64,000 bases of DNA, taken from positions 62,001 through 126,000 of the forward strand of contig CAJXQJ010000007.1 in NCBI GenBank assembly GCA_913058245.1, given 5' to 3'. The position numbers were made by a program, and so were the translations under genes. The notes under the pieces were generated by a model. It ran no database searches, was not told where the DNA came from, and was given only the letters and a program-made list of their open reading frames with translations. This document shows positions 38,827 through 47,938 of this stretch, in pieces. The stretch's first letter is position 1. Every line of letters begins with the position of its first letter. The DNA is from an uncultured Colwellia sp. GTDB taxonomy: Bacteria > Pseudomonadota > Gammaproteobacteria > Enterobacterales > Alteromonadaceae.

Positions 38827-41003
38827 TAAAACAAAATGTTGTCTTGGTTGGATTTGCAAATTCAGGCAAAAGTACCTTATTTAATGCTTTAACTGGTGCT
38901 AAACAAAAAACAGGTAATTGGACAGGTGTAACAGTTGCCTCAAAACAGCAACAATGCACCCTTAATAATATTAGTACAATGTTAACCGATCTACCTGGCA
39001 TTAGCTCATTGGCTAAGCGAAGCCAGCAAGGGAAAGATCTATCAATAACGCAAGATTTTCTTAAGCAGCAATCAATTGATTATTTAATTAACGTTATTGA
39101 TGCAACGCAGCTTAAACGTCAGCTTTATTTAACGACACAATTATTGGAACTAGGCATACCTATGGTGGTAGTGCTTAATAAAAGTGATCGTAAGGAAGCC
39201 GAGAAAATTGATGAAAAGCAACTTGCAATAGCGCTTGGTTGCTCTGTGGTAAGTGAAAATAGTATCGGAAAAGCTGCCGGACAAGCTCTTAGTGAAGCAC
39301 TTAAAAATGCACCGAGAAGTAGAGAAGAAAAGCATCTATTGAATTTACCTGATACTTTGAGTGATTTTCAGGGGATGCCAGTATCTATAGAAACTCAAGC
39401 TTGTGCTAATGGCTCGTCGTGCCAATCGACCGACAAAAATGCTATGGCAGTTATGCAAGCAAGGTATAGTTTTATACAACATGTAATGGATGAGGTAACA
39501 GTATCACCAACAGAGCATCAAAACTTTAGTCATAAGCTAGACCGTTGGATGTTACACCCAATTTTAGGCATTCCAATTTTTCTTGGCATGATGTACCTAT
39601 TATTTATGTTCGCCATTAATGTTGGTAGTGCATTTATCGACTTTTTCGATATCCTAGCTGGTGCAATATTTGTTGATTATCCGCTCCATTTTTTAACTAG
39701 CTTTAATTTATCTGCGTGGTTAACCACCATCATTAGTGGTATTGGACTGGGGATTCAAACGGTTGCCACTTTTATTCCTGTAATTGCCTGTTTATTTATT
39801 GGTTTGTCTTTACTTGAAAGTAGTGGTTATTTGGCTAGAGCAGCGTTTGTGGTTGACACCGCCATGCAGAAAATAGGCTTGCCTGGTAAGGCCTTTGTGC
39901 CACTAATTGTTGGCTTTGGCTGTACCGTACCTGCGGTAATGTCAGCGCGAATTTTAGATAATGAGCGAGAGCGAATAACGACGGTTATGATGTCGCCATT
40001 TATGTCTTGTGGTGCACGTTTACCTGTATATGCGTTATTTGCGGCAGCATTCTTTCCTGATTCAGGACAAAATATTGTATTTTTACTTTATCTTATTGGT
40101 ATTGCGGCAGCACTTTTTACCGGTTTAATGCTCAAGAAAACCATTTTAATGGGCGGTAATTCAATTAACATTATGGAATTACCTTTGTATGAATGGCCAA
40201 CATTGTCATTTTTATTAAAGCGTGTTTGGCAAAGAACTCGTTCATTTGTTTTAGGTGCAGGGAAAACCATTGTGGTGGTGGTATGTATTCTTAACTTCTT
40301 TAATTCATTAGGAACAGATGGTGAATTTGGTCATCACGATAGTGAAGACTCATTACTGAGTAAAAGCGCACAAGTTGTTACTCCTTTATTAGCGCCTATG
40401 GGAGTAAAAGAAGATAACTGGCAGGCAAGCGTTGGTATTATTACCGGCTTATTTGCTAAAGAGGCGTTAGTTGCAACCTTTAATAGCTTATACTCACCGG
40501 CATCAGAAGAAGCAAGTGAGCCCGACTCATTAGCTGATTTATGGCAACAAGCGCTAACAAGTATATCTGACAACCTTCAGGGCATAGAGGCTGACGACCC
40601 ACTAGGAACCGATATCGGTGATGTATCAAGCATCGAAATTGCCGCGCAAGAGCAGGGTGTTGAAGAAACCACAATTACCATAATGCAGGCAGCATTTGTT
40701 GGTAAAATAGGAGCTTTTAGTTACTTACTCTTTATTTTACTTTATACGCCTTGCGCAGCGGCAATGGGAGCAATAAAAAATGAGGTTGGCACACGTTGGG
40801 CTGTTTTCGCTGCGCTGTGGAGCTTTAGCTTAGCGTATTTAGCGGCTACAGCTAGCTACCAAGTTGCAGTTTTTACCACTGAACCTTTATCAGCTTCTAT
40901 TACTTTAGCGATAATTTTGTTAGTTTTTTTAAGCATATACATTGGTTTGAAGCGCTTTGGCAAAAATATTTTAACGATTCCAACATTGGTCAGTTATCGT
41001 TAG
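38823..41003 (+). CDS. feoB: Ferrous iron transporter FeoB
   Basis: Inner-membrane Fe(II) transporter with an N-terminal G-protein domain: G1 GFANSGKSTLFNALTG, G3 DLPGI, G4 NKSD. This is followed by an insertion and a membrane domain with about ten helices, including the Gate motif GFGCTVPAVMSARIL and the second Gate around YTPCAAAMGAIKNEVG. 726 residues, shorter than E. coli's 773. No feoC follows. The Cys residues of both Gates are present. Confidence 0.96.
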   Translation: MIKQNVVLVGFANSGKSTLFNALTGAKQKTGNWTGVTVASKQQQCTLNNISTMLTDLPGISSLAKRSQQGKDLSITQDFLKQQSIDYLINVIDATQLKRQLYLTTQLLELGIPMVVVLNKSDRKEAEKIDEKQLAIALGCSVVSENSIGKAAGQALSEALKNAPRSREEKHLLNLPDTLSDFQGMPVSIETQACANGSSCQSTDKNAMAVMQARYSFIQHVMDEVTVSPTEHQNFSHKLDRWMLHPILGIPIFLGMMYLLFMFAINVGSAFIDFFDILAGAIFVDYPLHFLTSFNLSAWLTTIISGIGLGIQTVATFIPVIACLFIGLSLLESSGYLARAAFVVDTAMQKIGLPGKAFVPLIVGFGCTVPAVMSARILDNERERITTVMMSPFMSCGARLPVYALFAAAFFPDSGQNIVFLLYLIGIAAALFTGLMLKKTILMGGNSINIMELPLYEWPTLSFLLKRVWQRTRSFVLGAGKTIVVVVCILNFFNSLGTDGEFGHHDSEDSLLSKSAQVVTPLLAPMGVKEDNWQASVGIITGLFAKEALVATFNSLYSPASEEASEPDSLADLWQQALTSISDNLQGIEADDPLGTDIGDVSSIEIAAQEQGVEETTITIMQAAFVGKIGAFSYLLFILLYTPCAAAMGAIKNEVGTRWAVFAALWSFSLAYLAATASYQVAVFTTEPLSASITLAIILLVFLSIYIGLKRFGKNILTIPTLVSYR

Positions 41004-41226
41004 TAAGATGGATTAAGTTAGTTGATGTAAAGATTGGTTGATAAATAAACAATGTTTGTCGGCTAACTTTACATTTAGCTAAAAATCAATAGGAACAAAC
41101 ACTAAAAGTCATAATTAACAATGGTTTATTTTGTTGGTGTGCTTTTTGCTTTTTTTTGCTTTTGAGTATCTTTTTAAGCTGCTAGTTAGCTTTATTAATT
41201 TATTTTAGCGTATAACGAGAGAATCC

Positions 41227-41901
41227 ATGTTAACCAGGTTTACCAAGTTTATTAGTGTTTTATTACTGATATCATCAATGTCATCATCTGCCAATATTAT
41301 TAACGTTATCGACTTTGATGGCACCAATGAAGGTGTCGCTGAACAGTTTGTCTTTACAGAGAATGACGTTACATTAACTATCAGTGCTTGGACAACCAAT
41401 GTTAATAGCACTCAAGACGTATTAACAGATTGGCAGCTATTATCAGGGCCATATGGCGTATATAAAGGCAGTTCGGGTTTAGGTGTTAAGTCTAGTGATC
41501 AAGATGGCCATCATCTTGATGGTGGGCAATCTAGTGACTTGAATGATCTTGATGAAGGCTTATTATTTTCGTTTTCAGAAGAAATTAATATATTGGGTTT
41601 TTATGCTGATTACCTTAACGACAATGACGATTTAAACTTCTCGCTTGTTACCTATTTAACGCAAACTAGTATTGAAACAACGGATATATTTTTTGATCAA
41701 CAAGCTTCATTGATTTTTGATGATGAAGGTGTGTTTTTTGCTCCTGATAATTTAATCGGCTCAGCATTTATGATCTGGGCTGATGGCAATGATGATGCAG
41801 TTCGTATAGTTGATACTGCTTTTACTAAAGTGCCGGAGCCAAATAGTTTGTTACTTTTTTCACTTTTCCTTATAGGCTTTGCGTTTAAGCGAAGAAGCTA
41901 A
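41227..41901 (+). CDS. Secreted protein with PEP-CTERM sorting signal
   Basis: 224 residues. It has an N-terminal signal peptide (about 1-22, ending SSA), an acidic body rich in Asp/Asn, and a C-terminal PEP-CTERM tail. The tail is the motif VPEPNS, a hydrophobic helix LLLFSLFLIGFAF and the basic end KRRS. Such proteins are handled by an exosortase at the inner membrane and end up as exopolysaccharide-associated exoproteins (family knowledge). The body matches no domain I recognise. No exosortase is in the window. GAGAG precedes the ATG and a terminator follows. Confidence 0.88.
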   Translation: MLTRFTKFISVLLLISSMSSSANIINVIDFDGTNEGVAEQFVFTENDVTLTISAWTTNVNSTQDVLTDWQLLSGPYGVYKGSSGLGVKSSDQDGHHLDGGQSSDLNDLDEGLLFSFSEEINILGFYADYLNDNDDLNFSLVTYLTQTSIETTDIFFDQQASLIFDDEGVFFAPDNLIGSAFMIWADGNDDAVRIVDTAFTKVPEPNSLLLFSLFLIGFAFKRRS

Positions 41902-41924
41902 AATACCTTTCCCCATTTCAAATA

Positions 41925-41948
41925 AAACCTAGTTTGCTAGGTTTTTTT
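41925..41948 (+). terminator. Rho-independent terminator after the PEP-CTERM gene
   Basis: AACCTAG / CTAGGTT with loop TTTG and a seven-T tail. It is the last clear core-genome signal before the accessory region. Confidence 0.9.
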
Positions 41949-42003
41949 ATGTGCATTTTTTGAGTAAAGTAATATTTAATTAATCGCGAGTTTAGGGCAA
42001 TAA

Positions 42004-42291
42004 ATGGATCATAAACAAGCTGAAAGCTATTTACTCAGTAAAGTTGAAACCTCAATGTACTACCCTTTTGGCGATGAGGTAAAAGTATTTCGTGTGAAAA
42101 GTAAGATGTTTGCCACCTTGTCATTGGGCAAGGGTAGCGAGAAGGATACTGACGGTAAAATGGCTGGGCATTATTGTATCAATCTTAAGTGTGACCCTGA
42201 CGAAGCTATTATGCTTCGTGATATTTTTTCATCTGTTATACCCGGTTATCATATGAATAAGAGAATATGCTATATTAACCCTATAAATTAA
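42004..42291 (+). pseudogene. yjbR: Truncated YjbR/MmcQ-family gene (5' part, disrupted by element)
   Basis: 95 residues. The first about 88 follow the YjbR fold (YPFGDEVKVFRVKSKMFATL, NLKCDPDEA, LRDIFSSVIPGYHMNK). The sequence then switches abruptly to RICYINPIN and stops, where intact members continue with KKHW and another about 35 residues. A complete relative exists at 62156-62518. The break coincides with the start of mobile DNA. The shared stretch GGTTATCA (42243-42250) is where the two copies part. The serine recombinase gene begins 16 bp after the stop. The gene is therefore most likely the left attachment junction (attL) of an integrated element. Confidence 0.75.
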
Positions 42292-42307
42292 TAATGATTA
42301 AATTGAA

Positions 42308-44464
42308 ATGAACCAAGAAAAACCAACTAGACCTGACAAGTTACAAAATAGAAAGTACGCAATTAGCTACATTCGTTTTTCAACTAAAAAACAAGAGCTT
42401 GGTGATTCATTTGATCGGCAATTAGATGCGACTAATAAGTATTGTGAAGATTATGAATTAGTACTGAGTGAAGATAATTATAATGATTTAGGTACTTCTG
42501 CATATAAGTCGTTCAATTTACTTCCTGAAGCTGGTCTGGGTTTCTTTCTTCACAAACTGGAGCGTGGTGAAATAAACAAACCAAAGGAAACCTGTTTAAT
42601 TATTGAATCTTTAGATCGATTATCTAGAGCTGAGCTAAGTGAGAGTATGCCAATTTTTCTTAATATAATTAAAAAAGGCATAGCTATTGTGACGTTATCA
42701 GATTCACAGATTTATATAAGTGATACGAAACATGCAGATCAGACGAGTCAGTTATTAATTAGTCTAATGATGCTTTCTAAAGCACATGCTGAAAGTTTAG
42801 ATAAATCATATCGTATTGGAAAAGCATGGCAAAAGAAAAAAGAAAAGGCGAGAAAAGAAGCTAAGGCAAAAATGGAAGCCTTAGCTAGGAATGACACTAA
42901 AGTATGCGTAGTTAATGCTTTAACAACTATGTGTCCATCTTGGCTTATTGTTAATGATGATAATGAATATGAAAAAAAATCTGATTATGTAGAAATAATA
43001 CAGAGAATTTTTGATTTAACTACAGGTGATTACACTAAAGACGATGAACCTAAAATTTATAAGCAACGACAAGATGATTATTTGTTACAGAAAGAAAAGG
43101 GTATAAGTAAAACTAAAGATAGTAATAAAATTGAAGTCGATCACCTTTCTCTTAGCTCAATTGAGATAGTCAAACTTTTTAACGCAGAGCTTGTTCCTAT
43201 ACTCAAAAGTGGAGGACGAAAAAAGACAGAATATTGGAACAGTTCTAATATAAATAAAATCTTAGGTAACAAAGTTCTTACAGGGGTTTATCAGCCGAAA
43301 AAGTTAGTTCAAGTTGAAAAAGAAAGAACGAACCCTCTGGATGGGAAAAAAATATTGGTTAAAACTCAAGCTTATGAAAAGGATGGTAAGCCGATAAAAG
43401 GTTTTTATCCAGAAATCATTTCTACTAACCAATTTTTAAAAGCCAATTTATATAAAAGAGCTAAGTTGAAAGGAAAAAGAGGTAGAAAAGGCAATAAATT
43501 TGGAAACTTATTAACAAACATTGCTAAATGCAGAGCATGCGGTTCTAACATGATTCATAATTTCAAAGGTATAAGTAAAAAAGGAAAAAAATGGGTTTAT
43601 TTACAATGCTCACTCGCTAAGAGTGGTGGTAATTGCAAGTATGCAAGTGTTAATTATGAAGCTGTAGAATATAATTTATTAAGATTCATGTGTAGCTCTG
43701 AATTTTCTCCTGTTATTGGTGATAAAAAATCAGAACAAAATGAAATAGATAAATTAAGTAAAAATATTAAAGAGATTGATGGTCGACTTGAAGAAATAAA
43801 AGACCTATACAATGTTCATATGAAATATGCTGTAAAAGGGATGGAGGACTTTTCCAAAGAAACTATGGATGAGCTGAGTGTTGAAAAAGGATCTCTCGAA
43901 AAATTAAAGCTTGGTTATAGTGATAGTTTAGAGTTTCTTGTAAGGAATCAACTATCAGAAACATTTGATAGCAAACATTTTAAAAAACTAATAGAAAGCA
44001 TATCAGTTGATAATTTAAACCTATCAGATGAACAAATATATTTTAATAGACTTCGTGTAAATGGAATTATTGAAAATTTGACTAAATCAGTACGAATTGA
44101 AACAGAAAAAAAGAAATTATTAATTCTTTATAAAGATGGTTCAGGGCAGGTGATCAGTATAGATAAAGCCTTTGAAAATAATTCAGATGCTGAACTTTGC
44201 ATCAACATCCCACGATTTATTTTTCCTGAAGGGATTCCTTCACATCCTAAACAATTACTCACTGAAGTAACTAACAATGCCTGTATGGAAGTTTTGAATC
44301 AATGCTTCAAATTAAAAAATGAAGGGAAGTATAGTTCGCTTTCTAGAAGGAAGATTCTAGATGAAAAAATTAATCACATAAAAAAATATCTTTTCGATAC
44401 GGCTAAATCATACGGCTACGACTTTAGATTTGAAAAGAAAGAATATACTTTTTACATAGAATAG
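42308..44464 (+). CDS. Large serine recombinase (site-specific integrase)
   Basis: 718 residues. The resolvase/invertase catalytic domain has Y21-I-R23-F-S25 with the nucleophile Ser25, DRQLDATNKYC, and ESLDRLSRAEL near residue 105. It continues into the Recombinase domain (about 190-400), a zinc ribbon with CRACG near 408 and a second Cys pair in CSLAKSGGNC. A coiled-coil follows (about 470-540), with an extended C-terminus. This is the architecture of large serine integrases, which join attP and attB without host factors. Its position beside the broken yjbR indicates it inserted this element. The gene is AT-rich compared with the core. Confidence 0.92.
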   Translation: MNQEKPTRPDKLQNRKYAISYIRFSTKKQELGDSFDRQLDATNKYCEDYELVLSEDNYNDLGTSAYKSFNLLPEAGLGFFLHKLERGEINKPKETCLIIESLDRLSRAELSESMPIFLNIIKKGIAIVTLSDSQIYISDTKHADQTSQLLISLMMLSKAHAESLDKSYRIGKAWQKKKEKARKEAKAKMEALARNDTKVCVVNALTTMCPSWLIVNDDNEYEKKSDYVEIIQRIFDLTTGDYTKDDEPKIYKQRQDDYLLQKEKGISKTKDSNKIEVDHLSLSSIEIVKLFNAELVPILKSGGRKKTEYWNSSNINKILGNKVLTGVYQPKKLVQVEKERTNPLDGKKILVKTQAYEKDGKPIKGFYPEIISTNQFLKANLYKRAKLKGKRGRKGNKFGNLLTNIAKCRACGSNMIHNFKGISKKGKKWVYLQCSLAKSGGNCKYASVNYEAVEYNLLRFMCSSEFSPVIGDKKSEQNEIDKLSKNIKEIDGRLEEIKDLYNVHMKYAVKGMEDFSKETMDELSVEKGSLEKLKLGYSDSLEFLVRNQLSETFDSKHFKKLIESISVDNLNLSDEQIYFNRLRVNGIIENLTKSVRIETEKKKLLILYKDGSGQVISIDKAFENNSDAELCINIPRFIFPEGIPSHPKQLLTEVTNNACMEVLNQCFKLKNEGKYSSLSRRKILDEKINHIKKYLFDTAKSYGYDFRFEKKEYTFYIE

Positions 44465-44826
44465 GCATGGAAAATACTACTAAATAATATAGCTAACTCC
44501 ATTAAACGGAGCAAATGTACTCCGTTTATATTAATTCATTAAAGTGAGACTCAAAATCTCAATATTTTTTAACATTAACAAAAATAGTAATATTTTGTTC
44601 TTGTTGGCAAATACAAATATTTTATATATTTTCTCGCTCGATTAATTAAGAAGCTTTGATTTTATCCTGTATATTTTCATTTTCAGTCTCCTGAAAACCC
44701 GCCCTATCGAAGATAGGCTTTAGTGGGTTAAAAGCTTTATCTTAAATCTCAGATCTAAAATAATTTTCTTTATTGCAAAAAAATAAATTTATGTTTTATT
44801 GTAAGTAAGCAATAAAAAAGAAGAGC
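44465..44826. other. Non-coding interval before the relaxase gene; oriT candidate
   Basis: 362 bp without a gene. After a terminator-like hairpin (44504-44527) it holds two symmetrical elements. One is nested around 44696-44729: outer AACCC / GGGTT and inner CCTATC-GAA-GATAGG. The other is TTTATTGC ... GCAATAAA spanning about 44769-44816, directly before the relaxase start. Inverted repeats just upstream of a MobV-type relaxase gene are where its nick site (oriT) usually lies. The assignment is inference. Confidence 0.4.
44503..44530 (+). terminator. Hairpin terminator after the serine recombinase gene
   Basis: AAACGGAG / CTCCGTTT (44504-44511 and 44520-44527) with an eight-base loop. The T-run is short, so moderate confidence. 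Confidence 0.6.
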
Positions 44827-45927
44827 ATGAAAAAAAACTTTGTAGCAGTCAGATCTGCTTACTATAAACATCAGAAAATTACTAAGCAGGTTAAATATAA
44901 TAATAAGATTGCTGAAAAAAAGAGTAATGGTACTACTAACACCGTTGTTAAAACAGAAATTAGGGATAGAAGCTATAAATCTGCTTTAGCAGAATTTGAA
45001 CATGTTCTTAGAACGGATAAAACAAACTCAGTTAATGTATTTTCTCAATACTCAAATCAAAATGTAACTGTAAGTCCTAAACATTCAGAATCCCCCCTTG
45101 ATGCTTATTATAAGTGTCTAGATAGATATAAAAAAGTAACAGGTAAAAAATGTCGCTCTGATATGAACACTCTCTTTGAGCATGTTGTAGTGCTCTCAGA
45201 ATCACATTGCCTGAATTTAGAAAAAAAGCTTGGGAATAAGCGAGCTAAACAAGCCATTGTTAAATGTTTAAAAGATTATGCCAACACTTATGCAGAAAAA
45301 TATGGTTTTACCAATTTAGGTTTTTCACTTCACTACGCTGATGAAGGACATTTTGATGAGAATAATAAATTTATACGAAATGTTCATGCTCATGTCATGT
45401 TTTTTAATTATGACTTTAAAAACAAAAAATCAAATTTAAGAAACCTATTCAAAAAAGGTATAGATCCTGCAACTGGAAAAACCCATGAGTTAAATGAAAA
45501 TTTTTGTGACATGCAAAATATTGCCGCAAAAGCCTTTAAAAGTCTCAAATTTAGGCGTGGCGTATCCAAACTGATCACGATGGATAAATACCTCCCTAAA
45601 AATAAATACCTGCTCAAACAGCTAAAAATGAAGCGTGAACAATATAAAAATCTAGTTGAAGATGTTGATGATAAAAAAGATCAATTCTTGAATTACTTTA
45701 AAAAATGGTTAACAGCGATATTTAATAAAAGTAAAGCTGATATTTACGCCAACTTAACTGCTGAAATGGTAATGGATATCAATGATACAGAAATTAAACA
45801 ATCAATATCTCAAGCGATATCAAATACAGAAAATGAATTTGAAAGAGCTAATGGTGAAAGGTTAACTGATGAAAATTCGATCACTGGCATTATGAAAAAT
45901 AATAATAAAAAAGGAGTAAGAAGATGA
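44827..45927 (+). CDS. MobV/Pre-like relaxase (plasmid mobilisation)
   Basis: 366 residues, Lys-rich. The key evidence is the HUH-type core: LHYADEGHFDE followed by N185-V-H187-A-H189-VMFF. This corresponds to the HxDE...HxH metal-binding pattern of Pre/MobV relaxases that nick oriT. The rest is predicted helical, with a basic C-terminus. The protein is more divergent than classical pMV158 MobM, so the family call is by motif and context (adjacent Rep, iterons). The stop overlaps the next gene by 4 bp. Alternative: another HUH endonuclease. Confidence 0.65.
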   Translation: MKKNFVAVRSAYYKHQKITKQVKYNNKIAEKKSNGTTNTVVKTEIRDRSYKSALAEFEHVLRTDKTNSVNVFSQYSNQNVTVSPKHSESPLDAYYKCLDRYKKVTGKKCRSDMNTLFEHVVVLSESHCLNLEKKLGNKRAKQAIVKCLKDYANTYAEKYGFTNLGFSLHYADEGHFDENNKFIRNVHAHVMFFNYDFKNKKSNLRNLFKKGIDPATGKTHELNENFCDMQNIAAKAFKSLKFRRGVSKLITMDKYLPKNKYLLKQLKMKREQYKNLVEDVDDKKDQFLNYFKKWLTAIFNKSKADIYANLTAEMVMDINDTEIKQSISQAISNTENEFERANGERLTDENSITGIMKNNNKKGVRR

Positions 45928-46535
45928 ACGACATCACGTTAGCAACATTAATTGAAGAGAAATTTAGAGGTGAAGCCCTCTCAGGTAATGATAAACGAAA
46001 ATACATAGAAAATGATTGGCTTATTGATGAAATACTTAAATTATTAAAAAAACATCCTGCACTAAAAGAGCTGATCAGTATTGATGAAATGAGTATAAGT
46101 CAAATATCAAATATCTTTGAAATATACTTTCAAAAAATAAATAGCAGAAGAAAACTCAACAAACGAGTAATAATTAATTTTGTAAAGCAACATTCTGAAT
46201 TTAGAAAAATGGAATCACTGATTTTACTATTAGTACTGGGGATATCGTTTTTCAATATGTTTATGCGTATGTCAAATAATCAGAAGAAAACAGGTGATGT
46301 GTTAGATATAGAAGCTAACTTTGAAGGTGTAACTTGTAATATTAATTACAACGAACCTATGCCTAAACAATCCATGGATTGTAATGCTAGTGAATTATAT
46401 GAGCTAATAGAAAATATTAAAGTACCGAATGACGTTATTGAATCTAGTATTGATGATTTTGAGCATAATGAAGAAATTAAAAAATTATTCAAAAAAGATA
46501 CAACAATAAAACCAGCAGATAAGAAACTAAAATAA
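45924..46535 (+). CDS. Small single-pass membrane protein coupled to the relaxase
   Basis: 203 residues, not recognised. The N-terminal half (1-95) is charged and helical. One hydrophobic segment lies at about 96-113 (LILLLVLGISFFNMFMR). The C-terminal part is acidic. The ATGA overlap with the relaxase gene suggests a partner in mobilisation or membrane docking (inference). Confidence 0.6.
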   Translation: MNDITLATLIEEKFRGEALSGNDKRKYIENDWLIDEILKLLKKHPALKELISIDEMSISQISNIFEIYFQKINSRRKLNKRVIINFVKQHSEFRKMESLILLLVLGISFFNMFMRMSNNQKKTGDVLDIEANFEGVTCNINYNEPMPKQSMDCNASELYELIENIKVPNDVIESSIDDFEHNEEIKKLFKKDTTIKPADKKLK

Positions 46536-46668
46536 TTACACTAAACATTTATTATAAATAGTTAATACAACCAATATTTATTGATGCAAAGCATTATTAC
46601 AGAAAAGCATGTTTAATGTTTAATTGGTTTATTATTGTTAATAATATAGATAAAGTTACTGATAGAGG

Positions 46669-46709
46669 ACACCTAACCCCTTACTTAATAATACCTACAG
46701 GCTAGGTGT
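46669..46709. repeat. Inverted repeat flanking the iteron array
   Basis: ACACCTA (46669-46675) and TAGGTGT (46703-46709) face each other across 27 bp, directly before the first iteron. It may be a Rep or repressor site, or the dimer-binding operator often found beside iteron origins. Confidence 0.4.
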
Positions 46710-46810
46710 GTGTAGTTAAAAACTCATTGAGTGTAGTTGAAAACATTATTTTGTGTATCATAAAACATAACTACGTGTAGTTGAAAACCTTAATTCGTGT
46801 GGTGTGAAAC
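46710..46810 (+). repeat. Iteron array (plasmid-type replication origin)
   Basis: Five direct repeats with consensus GTGTAGTTGAAAAC begin at 46710, 46731, 46753, 46775 and 46797. They are spaced 21-22 bp apart, i.e. two helical turns. Copies 2 and 4 are identical; 1, 3 and 5 carry one to four changes. The array ends about 97 bp before a Rep-like gene. This is the layout of iteron-controlled theta origins, where Rep binds the repeats to start and limit replication. The following AT-rich stretch (46828-46845) could be the melting region. Confidence 0.8.
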
Positions 46811-46906
46811 ATCATCAAGATTGGCTTCAGTTTTTATATTTTTCCAGATAGCTATTGACCTTTAAGTTATTAGATGTATTTTTAGTAAATATTAAAGGGA
46901 ATATTC

Positions 46907-47818
46907 ATGGTAACAACAGAAAGTAAAAAACTATACGTTAATAAATTAACTGACTCAATTCAATTAACAAGCCTGCTATTTGCTCCTATTTTTTCAGCTA
47001 GACCTCCAAAATATGATGAAGAAAAGGAAGTCGAGATCAACCTTAGACGTACTAAAAATGAAACTATTTATTACAAGGGGCGTTTACTGGATACTATAAA
47101 AGATTTTCCTCTTTTTTCTTTATTGGTGAGTAAACTTCAAAAAACAAATCAAAATCTTCCTGACAATGCTCCTAAAGTAATGGAATTTGAAATGACCGAA
47201 ATTGAGATCTTTAAAACGTTGGGAGTTCAAATCAGAAAATCCAATATAGATCTTTTTGAAAAAAGACTTGATAAGTTTAAGGCTAGTGATATTTGCATAA
47301 AAATATTTAGTGATGATCAAGTGTGTATTAGAAAAATAAAAACAAGCTTAGTTTTAAAGTACGATTGGAAAAAAGAAAGTAAAATCATCCATTTTACAAT
47401 GGATTACGATTTTCTGCCTAAAGGTGAAAACTCAACGGACATTGACAGAGAATTCATTGATCTAAGAGCGTATGGATTAATTAGTACGGGATATGCTAAA
47501 TCTCTATTCTTATATCTTGAAACTAAAAAATTTGGCAATCAAGAGTATGTTATGCATGTCAAAGAAAGTTTAATTAATCGTATGTCAATGAATCTAAAAA
47601 CGAATAGAGAAAGAAATCGAGCATTAAAAGCATCACTAAAAGAATTAGAAAGAGTTGGTTATATAAAAAAACATTACCCTGACAAATCAAAACAGACTCA
47701 TGAACCACTTATTATGATAGCGAGAAACCCAAATTTTATGGCTGAGGTTAGAGCTGACTTTAAAAAAATCGAGGAAAAGGAAGCAAAGGAAAAAGAACTT
47801 GAACATTTCTTCAAATAA
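46907..47818 (+). CDS. Plasmid-type replication initiator protein (winged-helix Rep)
   Basis: 303-residue basic protein resembling Rep_3/RepA initiators built of two winged-helix domains. The first is roughly residues 15-140. The second, with LISTGYAKSLFLYLETKKFG and the helix-turn-helix-like RERNRALKASLKELERVGYIKKH, occupies about 180-270. The five iterons immediately upstream strongly support initiator function, with autoregulation as usual in this class. AAAGGGAA lies just before the ATG. The sequence is too divergent for an incompatibility-group assignment. Confidence 0.72.
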   Translation: MVTTESKKLYVNKLTDSIQLTSLLFAPIFSARPPKYDEEKEVEINLRRTKNETIYYKGRLLDTIKDFPLFSLLVSKLQKTNQNLPDNAPKVMEFEMTEIEIFKTLGVQIRKSNIDLFEKRLDKFKASDICIKIFSDDQVCIRKIKTSLVLKYDWKKESKIIHFTMDYDFLPKGENSTDIDREFIDLRAYGLISTGYAKSLFLYLETKKFGNQEYVMHVKESLINRMSMNLKTNRERNRALKASLKELERVGYIKKHYPDKSKQTHEPLIMIARNPNFMAEVRADFKKIEEKEAKEKELEHFFK

Positions 47819-47938
47819 AATGAATTATCACTATTGACAATAAATTTTCATATGTAATTTTTATAGTAAGGTTATGATTTCATAAATTTATTTTAATTAC
47901 TGATACACCATGGCTGAAATTAATCAGTTGTGGTGTTT

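Noticed and set aside
42004-42291. The short yjbR as a genuine 95-residue protein.
   Set aside because: Homology stops in mid-fold at a conserved motif and the tail is unrelated, so truncation by insertion explains it better.
46710-46810. The repeats as a small CRISPR array.
   Set aside because: Repeats are 14 bp with 7-8 bp between them and spaced by two helical turns, which fits iterons and not CRISPR. No cas gene is present.
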